A stretch of 64,000 nt of DNA from assembly GCF_014649395.1 (NCBI RefSeq), contig NZ_BMSY01000006.1, forward strand, positions 124,001-188,000, in the 5' to 3' direction. Positions 56,354 to 64,000 of the stretch are shown piece by piece (within the stretch, counting starts at the first letter, position 1; each line of letters opens with the position of its first letter). The position numbers and the translations under genes are program-made. This stretch comes from Streptomyces aureoverticillatus (GTDB lineage Bacteria; Actinomycetota; Actinomycetes; Streptomycetales; Streptomycetaceae). The notes under the pieces were generated by a model, which was not told the origin of the DNA, searched no databases, and saw only the letters and a list, made by a program, of their open reading frames with translations.

Positions 56354-57367
56354 GTGGCAAGGGTTGGGACTGGAGTACGTGCGGTGGGTGCCGTGCTGGC
56401 GGCGGTGCTCGGGGCGTCCCTCGTGGGCTGCAGCAGCACCGGGGGCAAGCGCGCCGAGGACGCGCGCAAGGCCTCCCAGGCAGAGGGCCGGGCGGCGGTG
56501 AACACGCCCCGCTGGACCTTCGCGATGATCACGCACTCGGGCGACGGCGACACGTTCTGGGACATCGTCCAGAACGGCGCCAAGCAGGCCGCCGTGAAGG
56601 ACAACATCAACTTCCTGTACTCGCACGACGACGAGGCGCAGCAGCAGGCCCAGCTCGTGGACGCGGCCATCGACAAGAAGGTCGACGGCATCATCGTCAC
56701 GCTGGCCAAGCCGGACGCGATGAAGGCCGCCGTGGCCCGCGCCGAGAAGGCCGGCATCCCGGTGGTCACGGTGAACTCGGGCTCGGAGGAGTCCAAGAAG
56801 TTCGGCGCCCTGACCCACATCGGCCAGGACGAGACGATCGCGGGCGAGGCCGTCGGCGACGAGCTGACCAAGCGCGGCAAGAAGAAGGCCCTGTGCATCC
56901 TGCACGAGCAGGGCAACGTGGGCCACGAGCAGCGCTGCGAGGGCGCCAAGTCCACCTTCAAGGGCAAGATGCAGAACCTGTACGTGACGGGCACCAACAT
57001 GCCGGACGTGCAGTCCGCCATCGAGGCCAAGCTCCAGTCCGACAAGGACATCGACGCCGTGCTCACGCTGGGCGCGCCCTTCGCCGACACCGCCGTGAAG
57101 GCCAAGGAGGGCGCGGACAGCAAGGCCGAGATCGACACCTTCGACCTGAACGAGAAGGTCGCCGCGGGCCTGAAGTCCGGCGCGCTCGGCTTCGCCGTGG
57201 ACCAGCAGCCGTACCTCCAGGGCTACCAGGCCGTGGACCTGCTCTGGCTGTACAAGTACAACGCCGATGTGCTCGGCGGCGGCAGGCCGGTGCTCACCGG
57301 ACCGCAGATCATCACCAAGGATCAGGCCGCCGAGCTGGAGGAATACGCGAAGCGGGGGACCCGATGA
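56354..57367 (+). CDS. Sugar-binding lipoprotein, ABC system (paralogue 2)
   Basis: 337 aa. GTG 56354 after AAGGG (9 nt). Lipobox ASLVGCSSTG (Cys about residue 25). Same binding-protein fold and many identical stretches with the preceding gene (ITHSGDGDTFWDIVQNGAKQAA, DKKVDGIIVTLAKPDAMK, HIGQDETIAGEAVGDELTKRG, FAVDQQPYLQGYQAVD). A tandem duplicate that has diverged at the surface. ATGA overlap with the permease gene shows translational coupling to the transporter. Confidence 0.9.
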   Translation: MARVGTGVRAVGAVLAAVLGASLVGCSSTGGKRAEDARKASQAEGRAAVNTPRWTFAMITHSGDGDTFWDIVQNGAKQAAVKDNINFLYSHDDEAQQQAQLVDAAIDKKVDGIIVTLAKPDAMKAAVARAEKAGIPVVTVNSGSEESKKFGALTHIGQDETIAGEAVGDELTKRGKKKALCILHEQGNVGHEQRCEGAKSTFKGKMQNLYVTGTNMPDVQSAIEAKLQSDKDIDAVLTLGAPFADTAVKAKEGADSKAEIDTFDLNEKVAAGLKSGALGFAVDQQPYLQGYQAVDLLWLYKYNADVLGGGRPVLTGPQIITKDQAAELEEYAKRGTR

Positions 57368-58416
57368 GCACGACAGCACCCGCACCCGGGAAGCCGGTGG
57401 CCGACGAGCGGCTGCTGAAGACCTCGCCGCTGAAGAAGTTCCTCGGCCGGCCCGAGCTGGGCTCGGTCGTGGGCGCCGTGGCGGTGTTCCTGTTCTTCGC
57501 GATCGTCGCGGACAGCTTCCTGCGCGCCCCGAGCCTGGCCACGGTCCTGTACGCGGCGTCCACCATCGGCATCATGGCGGTGCCGGTGGCGCTGCTGATG
57601 ATCGGCGGCGAGTTCGACCTGTCGGCGGGCGTCATGGTGACGACGTCCGCGCTGATCTCGTCGATGTTCAGCTACCAGATGACGGCGAACGTCTGGGTCG
57701 GCGTGGGCGTGTCCCTGCTCGCCACCCTCGCCATCGGCGTCTTCAACGGCGTGATGCTGATCCGCACGGACCCGCCGAGCTTCATCATCACGCTCGGTAC
57801 GTTCCTGATGCTCACCGGCATGAACCTGGGTTTCACCAAGCTGATCAGCGGCACCGTCTCCACCAAGTCGATCTCCGACATGGAGGGCTTCGCCTCCGCC
57901 AAGGACGTCTTCGCCTCGACGATCACCATCGGCGACGTCGACTTCAAGATCACCATCGTCTGGTGGCTCGCCATGGTCGCGATCGCCACCTGGATCCTGC
58001 TGCGCACCCGCGCCGGCAACTGGATCTTCGCGGTCGGCGGCGGCGAGCAGGCGGCCCGCGCGGTCGGCGTGCCGGTGGGCCGCACCAAGATCGGTCTGTA
58101 CATGGGCGTCGCGTTCGGCGCCTGGGTCTCGGGTCAGCACCTGCTGTTCAACTACGACGTCGTGCAGTCCGGCGAAGGCGTCGGCAACGAACTGATCTAC
58201 ATCATCGCGGCCGTCATCGGGGGCTGCCTGATCACCGGCGGCTACGGCTCGGCGGTCGGTGCCGCCGTCGGCGCCCTGATCTTCGGCATGACCAGCAAGG
58301 GCATCGTGTACGCCGAGTGGAACCCGGACTGGTTCAAGTTCTTCCTCGGAGCGATGCTGCTCCTCGCGACCCTGCTGAACGCCTGGGTCCGCAAGCGCGC
58401 GGAGGCGACGAAATGA
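57364..58416 (+). CDS. Sugar ABC transporter permease (RbsC/XylH type)
   Basis: 350 aa, about 9-10 membrane segments. BPD_transp_2 family: GIMAVPVALLMIGGEFDLSAG (the conserved DLSxG), TDPPSFIITLGTFLMLTGM, VGGGEQAARAVGVPVGRTK and AAVIGGCLITGGYGSAVGAA. Pairs with the ATPase; translationally coupled at both ends (ATG inside the previous stop, next ATG in its own stop). Confidence 0.93.
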   Translation: MSTTAPAPGKPVADERLLKTSPLKKFLGRPELGSVVGAVAVFLFFAIVADSFLRAPSLATVLYAASTIGIMAVPVALLMIGGEFDLSAGVMVTTSALISSMFSYQMTANVWVGVGVSLLATLAIGVFNGVMLIRTDPPSFIITLGTFLMLTGMNLGFTKLISGTVSTKSISDMEGFASAKDVFASTITIGDVDFKITIVWWLAMVAIATWILLRTRAGNWIFAVGGGEQAARAVGVPVGRTKIGLYMGVAFGAWVSGQHLLFNYDVVQSGEGVGNELIYIIAAVIGGCLITGGYGSAVGAAVGALIFGMTSKGIVYAEWNPDWFKFFLGAMLLLATLLNAWVRKRAEATK

Positions 58417-59279
58417 CGACTGAGGCCGCAGACACCACCGAGGCCCCCGCCCCGGACGACGGCACGCCCCTCGTCGAGCTCGACGCCGTCAGCAAGTACT
58501 ACGGCAACATCCGGGCCCTCGAAGGCGTCTCCCTCGAAGTGCACGCCGGGGAGATCTCCTGCGTGCTCGGCGACAACGGCGCGGGCAAGTCCACCCTCAT
58601 CAAGATCATCGCGGGGCTGCACCAGCACGACGCGGGCACCTTCCGCATCGAGGGCGAGGAGACCAGCCTCTCCAGCCCCCGCGAGGCCCTGGACCGCGGC
58701 ATCGCGACCGTCTACCAGGACCTGGCCGTCGTCCCGCTGATGCCGGTCTGGCGGAACTTCTTCCTTGGCTCCGAGCCGACGAAGGGCACCGGCCCGTTCA
58801 AGCGCATGGACGTCGAGTTCATGCGCAAGACCACGCACGCCGAGCTGCTCCGCATGGGCATCGACCTGCGCGACGTGGACCAGCCCATCGGCACGCTGTC
58901 CGGCGGTGAGCGCCAGTGCGTGGCGATCGCCCGCGCCGTGTACTTCGGCGCGAAGGTTCTCGTCCTGGACGAGCCGACGGCGGCGCTCGGCGTGAAGCAG
59001 TCCGGCGTCGTCCTCAAGTACGTCGCCGCCGCGCGGGACGCCGGGCTCGGCGTGGTCTTGATCACCCATAACCCGCACCACGCTTACCTGGTCGGCAACC
59101 GTTTCGTCCTCCTCAAGCGCGGCACGATGTCCGGCAGCCACGCCCGCGACGAGATCACCCTCGACGAGCTGACCCGCCAGATGGCGGGTGGCTCCGAGCT
59201 GGACGACCTCCGTCACGAACTGGAGCGCGCCCCGGCTCCGGACCTGAAGCCGGACACCGGCACCCCCGACGCTTCCTGA
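58413..59279 (+). CDS. Sugar ABC transporter ATPase (short form)
   Basis: 288 aa, single nucleotide-binding domain instead of the duplicated RbsA form. Walker A LGDNGAGKST, signature TLSGGERQCVAIARAVYFGAKVLVLDEPTAAL, H-loop ITHNPHHA. Energises the permease at the inner face of the membrane, probably as a homodimer. ATG 58413 overlaps the permease stop. Last gene of the operon before a large hairpin. Confidence 0.93.
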   Translation: MTTEAADTTEAPAPDDGTPLVELDAVSKYYGNIRALEGVSLEVHAGEISCVLGDNGAGKSTLIKIIAGLHQHDAGTFRIEGEETSLSSPREALDRGIATVYQDLAVVPLMPVWRNFFLGSEPTKGTGPFKRMDVEFMRKTTHAELLRMGIDLRDVDQPIGTLSGGERQCVAIARAVYFGAKVLVLDEPTAALGVKQSGVVLKYVAAARDAGLGVVLITHNPHHAYLVGNRFVLLKRGTMSGSHARDEITLDELTRQMAGGSELDDLRHELERAPAPDLKPDTGTPDAS

Positions 59280-59285
59280 GGGGTC

Positions 59286-59323
59286 GCGCCCCGTAAGGGG
59301 CGCGGGGAACTGCGCGCTCAGCC
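59286..59323. repeat. REP-like element, copy C
   Basis: GCGCCCCGTAAGGGGCGCGG, GGAACTGCGCGCTCAGCC; same family as copies A and B. It begins 7 bp after the ABC ATPase stop. Confidence 0.8.
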
Positions 59324-59328
59324 CGAGA

Positions 59329-59378
59329 AAAGCCGCAGCCGCGTCTGCCGAGCACCGAGCAGACGCGCCTGCGGCTTT
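59329..59378. terminator. 20-bp-arm hairpin terminator between REP copies C and D
   Basis: Left arm 59329-59348 (AAAGCCGCAGCCGCGTCTGC) pairs with 59359-59378 with one mismatch; 10-nt loop. Ends in TTT. With flanking inverted REP copies the whole 59286-59417 region folds as one long cruciform. Terminates the ABC operon. Confidence 0.8.
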
Positions 59379-59381
59379 GTC

Positions 59382-59417
59382 GTGGCTGGTCGCGCTGTTC
59401 CCCGCGCCCCTGCGGGG
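59382..59417. repeat. REP-like element, copy D
   Basis: GTGGCTGGTCGCGCTGTTCC, CCGCGCCCCTGCGGGG; inverted relative to copy C and to B. Confidence 0.8.
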
Positions 59418-59536
59418 ACCGGGCCTCCCCACGCCCCGAAGTGCGGGGCACCTCAGTACCCGGGGGCGACCGGGGTGTGCCCAGCACCCCGGTCCCGTTG
59501 TGCGCGCCCCCGCGAGAGTGAGGCAGAATCGGCGCG

Positions 59537-60694
59537 ATGAGCACCTACCGCGACCTCACGCACCGCGGCTCCGCACGAGCCACCGTCCTGCGGACCGTGG
59601 GCACGCGTGAGCGCCGTTCCCACCTGACGGCGCCGCGCGTCCCCACCGTCGGCATCGACATCGGCGGCACGAAGGTGATGGCGGGCGTCGTGGACGCCGA
59701 CGGCAACATCCTGGAGACCCTGCGTACCGAGACGCCGGACAAGTCCAAGAGCCCCAAGGTCGTCGAGGACACCATCGTCGAGCTGGTCCTCGACCTGTCC
59801 GACCGGCACGACGTGCACGCCGTCGGCATCGGCGCCGCGGGCTGGGTCGACGCGGACCGCAACCGCGTCCTGTTCGCCCCCCACCTGTCCTGGCGCAACG
59901 AGCCGCTGCGCGACCGCATCTCCGGCCGCCTCGCGGTGCCCGTCATGGTGGACAACGACGCGAACACCGCCGCCTGGGCGGAGTGGCGGTTCGGCGCGGG
60001 CCGCGGCGAGGACCACCTCGTCATGATCACGCTCGGCACCGGCATCGGCGGCGCGATCCTGGAGGACGGCCAGGTCAAGCGGGGCAAGTTCGGCGTCGCG
60101 GGCGAGTTCGGCCATATGCAGGTCGTGCCCGGCGGCCACCGCTGCCCGTGCGGCAACCGCGGCTGCTGGGAGCAGTACAGCTCCGGCAACGCCCTGGTCC
60201 GCGAGGCCCGTGAGCTGGCGGCCGCGGACTCCCCGGTGGCGTACGGCATCATCGAGCGCGTCAAGGGCAACATCCCGGACATCACCGGACCGGTCATCAC
60301 CGAGCTGGCCCGCGAGGGCGACGCCATGTGCGTCGAGCTGCTCCAGGACATCGGCCAGTGGCTCGGCGTCGGCATCGCGAACCTGGCGGCGGCCCTCGAC
60401 CCGTCCTGCTTCGTCATCGGCGGCGGCGTGAGCGCGGCCGACGACCTGCTCATCGGCCCGGCCCGGGACGCCTTCCGCCGCCACCTCACCGGCCGCGGCT
60501 ACCGCCCCGAGGCCCGCATCGCCCGCGCCCAGCTCGGCCCCGAGGCCGGCATGGTGGGCGCCGCCGACCTGGCCCGCCTGGTCGCCCGCCGCTTCCGCCG
60601 CGCCAACCGCCGCCGCGTCGAGCGCTACGAACGCTATGAGCGCTACGCCCAGGCCCGCCGCTCCGACGACCGCACCGCCCAGGGATCCCAGTAG
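59537..60694 (+). CDS. ROK-family sugar kinase (glucokinase type)
   Basis: 385 aa. ATP site VGIDIGGTKVMAGVVD (about 38-53), NDANTAAWAEW with catalytic Asp region, GTGIGGAI, and the ROK zinc motif HRCPCGNRGCWEQYSSG. No HTH domain, so a kinase rather than a ROK repressor; the first about 37 residues are an extension and the C-terminus is Arg/Tyr-rich (VERYERYERYAQARR). Phosphorylates a hexose such as glucose or the product of the adjacent transporter. ATG 59537. Followed directly (0 bp) by the membrane-protein gene. Confidence 0.87.
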   Translation: MSTYRDLTHRGSARATVLRTVGTRERRSHLTAPRVPTVGIDIGGTKVMAGVVDADGNILETLRTETPDKSKSPKVVEDTIVELVLDLSDRHDVHAVGIGAAGWVDADRNRVLFAPHLSWRNEPLRDRISGRLAVPVMVDNDANTAAWAEWRFGAGRGEDHLVMITLGTGIGGAILEDGQVKRGKFGVAGEFGHMQVVPGGHRCPCGNRGCWEQYSSGNALVREARELAAADSPVAYGIIERVKGNIPDITGPVITELAREGDAMCVELLQDIGQWLGVGIANLAAALDPSCFVIGGGVSAADDLLIGPARDAFRRHLTGRGYRPEARIARAQLGPEAGMVGAADLARLVARRFRRANRRRVERYERYERYAQARRSDDRTAQGSQ

Positions 60695-61303
60695 ATGACC
60701 GTGCCCCGCCAGCCCTCGTCCCCGGACCTGCCGGGCCCGCCCGGCCCCGGCGACCGGGAGCGGCGCCCTCCGGAGGACCGCCGCCACATGATCCGCCGCC
60801 GCTGGCTCACGGCGACGATCATCGTGCTGCTCATCGGCGTGCCCGCCGTGTATCTGCTGATCTCCGCGAACCAGAGCCGCGACAGCGGCCGCGACAAGGA
60901 GAAGAAGTACTCCGCGACCGGCCTCACCGCCGGCTGGCCCTCCAAGGTCCAGCGCCGCCTGTACGACGTGCCGATCCCGCCGTACTCCGAAGAGGTCGCC
61001 TACTACGAGACGAACAACTGGCGCACCAGCCGCCTCTACGTCCAGTTCCTCACCAGCAACGAGGGCCTGGACAAGTTCCTCAAGCAGACCGGCACCGGCA
61101 AGGGCACCGGCGCGCTGAAGGCGGACGACATCACCATCAGCAAGCGCGACCGCAACGTCGTCGGCTGGGAGTTCACCGGGCCCGGCCCCTGGTACGGCGT
61201 CACCCACGAGCAGAAGAACCCGACGCCCACGCAGGACATCGTGGTGAACCGTTCCAACCCCCGGCATCCGATGGTGTACGTGGTGTCGACGACGACGCCG
61301 TAG
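60695..61303 (+). CDS. Single-pass membrane protein, kinase operon
   Basis: 202 aa. ATG immediately follows the ROK kinase stop. Basic cytoplasmic arm (MIRRRWLTAT), one membrane helix (LTATIIVLLIGVPAVYLLISA, about 38-58) and an extracellular domain of about 140 residues with PIPPYSEEVAYYETNNWRTS and VGWEFTGPGPWYGVTHEQK. Conserved in Streptomyces next to sugar kinases; function unknown, perhaps an extracellular regulator. Confidence 0.8.
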   Translation: MTVPRQPSSPDLPGPPGPGDRERRPPEDRRHMIRRRWLTATIIVLLIGVPAVYLLISANQSRDSGRDKEKKYSATGLTAGWPSKVQRRLYDVPIPPYSEEVAYYETNNWRTSRLYVQFLTSNEGLDKFLKQTGTGKGTGALKADDITISKRDRNVVGWEFTGPGPWYGVTHEQKNPTPTQDIVVNRSNPRHPMVYVVSTTTP

Positions 61304-61385
61304 TCGCGGCGTACGACACCCACCGCGGAAGGCCCTCCGGCCCGGCGGTGCGGCCCGCTCGCGCCATGGGCGCGTCTCCTGAGGC

Positions 61386-61478
61386 ACCCTGCTGACGGTG
61401 CCTCAGGAGCATCGGACCGCACCCTGCTGACGGGATGTCAGGCACGTCGGGCCGCGACCTGCTGACGGCGCCTCAGGC
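61386..61478. repeat. 35-bp tandem repeats extending into a gene end
   Basis: Units at 61386-61420, 61421-61455 and a partial third from 61456, core CCTGCTGACGG...TCAGG. The third contains the stop codon of the ornithine cyclodeaminase homologue. Lies in the 169-bp gap after the membrane-protein gene. Confidence 0.78.
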
Positions 61479-62531
61479 GCTGTCCGTCCGCCACTTCTCG
61501 TACGCCGCCACCGCGACCGCCAGGTCCTCCCAGGCCATGCCCGCCGACTTGAACAGGCGCGGGCGGCCGTCGTCGACGGGCACCTCGCCGCGCGCCAGTT
61601 CGCGCAGGGTGCGCAGCCGGCCGAGGTCGAACTCCGCGACGGCCACGGCCTGCACGATGTCGCCGCACTCGCGCATCGCCACGGACCGGGACTCGGCGAC
61701 GACCGTGGCCCGGCCGAGCAGCCGCTCGTCGACCTCCCGCGCGTCGGGCTCGTGCGAGCCGACGGCGGCGACCGTCGCGTGCGGGGCGAGCAGCGCGCTG
61801 TCGAACAGCGGCTCGCGCGCGGTCGTGCAGCAGCACACGACGTCGGCGTGCGCGACGTCCTCCGGTGCCGCGGCCGCCGCCTCAAGGCCCGCCTCCCGGC
61901 ACCGCTCCACGAACGCGGCCACCCGCTCCTGGTCGCGCCCCACGACGTCCACGTGCGCGAGGCCGGGGCGCACCGCCCGTACCGCCTCCACGTGCCCCCG
62001 GGCCTGCGGCCCCGTCCCGAACACGAGCAGCCGCCGGACCTCCGGCACTGCGAGCCGCCGGATCGCCGCTCCGGACACGGCGGGCGTACGCAGCGAGGTG
62101 AGGGCGATGCCGTCGAGCAGGGCCACGGGCTGGTGGGTCGCGCCGTCGAGCAGGAGGTAGAGGCCCTGGACGCGGGGGAGCCCGCGGGCGGGGTTGCCGG
62201 GCGTCACGGTCGCCACCTTCACGCCCGCGTACGAAGCGGTCGACGAGGGCATGAGCAGGAGCTGACCGCCCGTCACACCGACGACGGAGCGCGCCGGTTC
62301 GGCCTCCGGGTCGAGCCCGCCGCCGACGAGCGCGTCCTCGACGGCGTCGACGGCGGCACCCATCGGGACGAGCCGGGCGAGAGCGGCGGCGTCGAGGTGG
62401 GGGAGCGGCGAGGGCGGGACGGAGGGAGCGGCCTCGGCGGCCGGGCCTTCAGGGTGCTGGCTTTCAGGGAGCTGGCCCTCGGTGTGCGGGGCGTCGGTGT
62501 GCGGGGCGTCGGGGTGTGGGGTCATCGTCAT
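61473..62531 (-). CDS. Ornithine cyclodeaminase / mu-crystallin family protein
   Basis: 352 aa. Pattern GGQLLLMPSSTASYAGVKVATVTPGNPARGLP (substrate/NAD loop, conserved Lys), the NAD fold LLVFGTGPQARGHVEAV (about 168-184), and VAAVGSHEPDAREVDERLLG. Catalyses reactions such as ornithine to proline, or imine reduction. N-terminal about 40 residues are low-complexity (HPDAPHTDAPHTEG). ATG 62531; a second ATG is two codons downstream. Confidence 0.87.
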   Translation of the reverse strand: MTMTPHPDAPHTDAPHTEGQLPESQHPEGPAAEAAPSVPPSPLPHLDAAALARLVPMGAAVDAVEDALVGGGLDPEAEPARSVVGVTGGQLLLMPSSTASYAGVKVATVTPGNPARGLPRVQGLYLLLDGATHQPVALLDGIALTSLRTPAVSGAAIRRLAVPEVRRLLVFGTGPQARGHVEAVRAVRPGLAHVDVVGRDQERVAAFVERCREAGLEAAAAAPEDVAHADVVCCCTTAREPLFDSALLAPHATVAAVGSHEPDAREVDERLLGRATVVAESRSVAMRECGDIVQAVAVAEFDLGRLRTLRELARGEVPVDDGRPRLFKSAGMAWEDLAVAVAAYEKWRTDSA

Positions 62532-62638
62532 CCGGTGATCCTCACCGCAGGTGCCGTACCGAAACGCCGGGACCGCCCGGCCGTGCGCCGGACGGCCCCA
62601 GGTGCCGCATCACCGGGCCGGGCCGCCCTGATACCCCG

Positions 62639-63289
62639 TCACTTCCGCCAGAACAGATGGTGCGTCACGCCGCTCGGGCTGGGCACGACCTCCAGGTGGA
62701 ACCGGTCGAGCAACTCGTCGGGGGACTCCCAGAGCCGTAGCCCGGAGCCGAGCTTCACCGGTGCGACCGCCACATGCAGGGTGTCGACGAGGTCGGCGTC
62801 GAGGAACTGCCGGATGGTCGTCACCCCGCCGCCGAGTCGGACGTCCTTGCCCCCTGCCGCCTCGCGCGCCTGCTCCAGGACCGTGGCCGGGTCGCCGTCG
62901 ACGAAGTGGAACGTGGTGTCGGAGAGCGTGAACGAAGGGCGTTTGTGGTGGGTCATGACGAACACCGGGGTGTGGAAGGGGGGTTCGTCGCCCCACCAGC
63001 CGCGCCACTCGTGGTCGTGCCAGGGCCCGCGCTGGGGCCCGAACTTGTTGCGGCCCATGATCTCGGCGCCGATGTTGCGCGCGAAGTCCCGTGTGAAGTA
63101 GTCGTCGAGGCCCCGGCTTCCTCCGGGATCCGTGCGGTTGGGCCAGCTGGCCGTGGCGCCGGCCCAGGCGAACAGCCTCTCGGGGCGGGGGAGGCCGAAG
63201 GGCCTCTCAAGGCTCTGGTCCTCACCCGCGCCGGCAGCGATGCCGTCGCTCGAGACGTTGAAGTTCTGGACTCTCAGCAGCTGAACCAC
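62639..63289 (-). CDS. Dihydrofolate reductase-family (RibD C-terminal) protein
   Basis: 216 aa. GTG 63289 follows AGGAGG. Pattern NFNVSSDGIAAG at the N-terminus, AEIMGRNKFGPQRGPW, TPVFVMTHHKRPSF, VRLGGGVTTIRQFLDADLVD and the end PSPSGVTHHLFWR, as in RibD_C-type dihydrofolate reductase-like proteins of actinobacteria. NADPH reductase, substrate unknown. Downstream neighbour of the alpha/beta hydrolase on the same strand with 13 bp between, so likely one operon. Confidence 0.87.
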   Translation of the reverse strand: MVQLLRVQNFNVSSDGIAAGAGEDQSLERPFGLPRPERLFAWAGATASWPNRTDPGGSRGLDDYFTRDFARNIGAEIMGRNKFGPQRGPWHDHEWRGWWGDEPPFHTPVFVMTHHKRPSFTLSDTTFHFVDGDPATVLEQAREAAGGKDVRLGGGVTTIRQFLDADLVDTLHVAVAPVKLGSGLRLWESPDELLDRFHLEVVPSPSGVTHHLFWRK

Positions 63290-63302
63290 GTGTTCCTCCT
63301 GC

Positions 63303-64000
63303 TCACTCGATCCCCTCCAGGAACGGGACGACCGCGTCGATGAAGCGGTCGTTCCGATCACCGACCACCATATGGCCCGCGTCGGCCACGTCGACGCGCC
63401 GAGCGTGGGGAACCCTGGCGCAGAACTGCTCGGCGATGTCGTCGCGTACGACGTCGCTGATCCCACCGCGGACGAGCAGGATCGGCGCCTCGGTGCGGCG
63501 CGCCGCGTCGAGGAGGCGGTCCGCCATGCCGGGCGGGTCCATCCGGTCCTCGAAGCTGTCCAGCATCCGGGGGTCCCAGTGCCAGACCCAGCGATCGCCG
63601 TGGCGTCGCAGGTTGTGCCGTATCCCGGCGGGGTCGTCCGGGCGCGGGCGGTGCGGGAGGTGGGCGGAGACCGCCGCGGCCGCTTCGTCGACGCCGGCGA
63701 ACCCGTCCGGCCTGCGGCGCATGAACTCGATGATCCGGCGGACCCCGCGGGGGTCGGGTCGGTGGGCGACGTCGACGAGTACCAGGGCGCGGATCGCCGC
63801 TCCGGGTGGCTCGCCGGCGGCGAGCAGCGAACTCAGGCCGCCGAGCGAGGCACCGACGAGCACCGGCCGTTCGCCGAGTTCGGCGACGAGCGCCCGGACG
63901 TCGTCGGCGAACAGGTCGAGGTCGTAGCGCCCGTCGGCCGACCACGCGCTGGTGCCGTGCCCGCGCAGGTCCGGGGCGACGACCCGCCACCCCAGGGCGG
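63303..64000 (-). CDS. Alpha/beta hydrolase, N-terminus beyond the window edge
   Basis: About 232 residues visible. Reading through the edge: LGWRVVAPDLRGHGTSAWSA, then the nucleophile elbow GASLGG, catalytic Asp region ILLVRGGISDVVRDD, and His in DAGHMVVGDRNDRF. Ester or epoxide hydrolase-like; substrate unknown. No internal start is needed because the frame is open to base 64000. Probably upstream gene of an operon with the DHFR-family protein. Confidence 0.85.
   Translation of the reverse strand, partial: ALGWRVVAPDLRGHGTSAWSADGRYDLDLFADDVRALVAELGERPVLVGASLGGLSSLLAAGEPPGAAIRALVLVDVAHRPDPRGVRRIIEFMRRRPDGFAGVDEAAAAVSAHLPHRPRPDDPAGIRHNLRRHGDRWVWHWDPRMLDSFEDRMDPPGMADRLLDAARRTEAPILLVRGGISDVVRDDIAEQFCARVPHARRVDVADAGHMVVGDRNDRFIDAVVPFLEGIE

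Noticed and set aside
59537..60694. ROK protein as the missing CsnR repressor
   Set aside because: It lacks the N-terminal HTH of ROK repressors and has intact kinase and zinc motifs, so it reads as a sugar kinase.
61386..61478. Tandem repeats as a possible CRISPR array
   Set aside because: Units abut each other with no spacers and no cas genes are present.

Overview
The window is Streptomyces-type chromosomal DNA. GC is very high, third codon positions are nearly all G/C, GTG starts are frequent, TTA codons are almost absent, and XRE-DUF397, Scr-like, DUF5955 and VWA families typical of the genus are present. I see no rRNA, tRNA, CRISPR array, integrase, transposase gene or origin. The gene content suggests a chromosome arm rich in sensing, catabolic and secreted functions rather than an island. 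The first gene (purine/pyrimidine permease) and the last (alpha/beta hydrolase) run off the edges.

1-13.8 kb holds the permease end, a large HTH/NB-ARC/TPR STAND regulator, a GH46 chitosanase with a CsnR-like operator, a secreted DUF4360 protein, a GH89 alpha-N-acetylglucosaminidase lipoprotein, a small lipoprotein, a GH29 alpha-L-fucosidase with PA14, and an MFS exporter/TetR pair with two matching palindromic operators. 13.8-24.8 kb holds a GNAT, a membrane-anchored nSTAND/14-WD40 protein with two TTA codons, an SnoaL-like remnant, an XRE-DUF397 pair divergent from an anti-sigma-type ATPase, an HTH regulator, an aldo/keto reductase, a thioesterase, an F420-type oxidoreductase and a histidine phosphatase.

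24.9-35 kb holds a fused glycine/sarcosine-dimethylglycine methyltransferase (glycine betaine synthesis), an FAD monooxygenase, a C39-like protein, an alanine-type aminotransferase divergent from an HxlR regulator, a coupled VWA pair, and a HipA-like kinase/SelW/WD40 operon. 35-44.3 kb is a purine-ureide block: malate synthase, a MobA-like nucleotidyltransferase, an IclR (AllR-like) regulator, allantoinase and allantoicase. The same TTCC-N7-GGAA palindrome lies upstream of aceB and allB. DUF5955, a MocR-type regulator and a UspA protein sit inside this block.

44.5-53 kb holds an SDR, an RNase Sa-type secreted ribonuclease, a two-component system whose kinase and regulator flank two related membrane-anchored proteins, and a P450/thioesterase pair. 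A MITE-like 85-bp element sits exactly at the thioesterase stop codon. 53.1-61.3 kb is a sugar or inositol module: Gfo/Idh/MocA dehydrogenase, GntR regulator, two tandem sugar-binding lipoproteins, permease, ATPase, then a ROK kinase and a membrane protein. The right end has an ornithine cyclodeaminase homologue, a DHFR-family reductase and a partial hydrolase. Four groups of dispersed or tandem Streptomyces-type intergenic repeats punctuate the window. Functional statements rest on reading motifs and family resemblance by eye; no database search was run.
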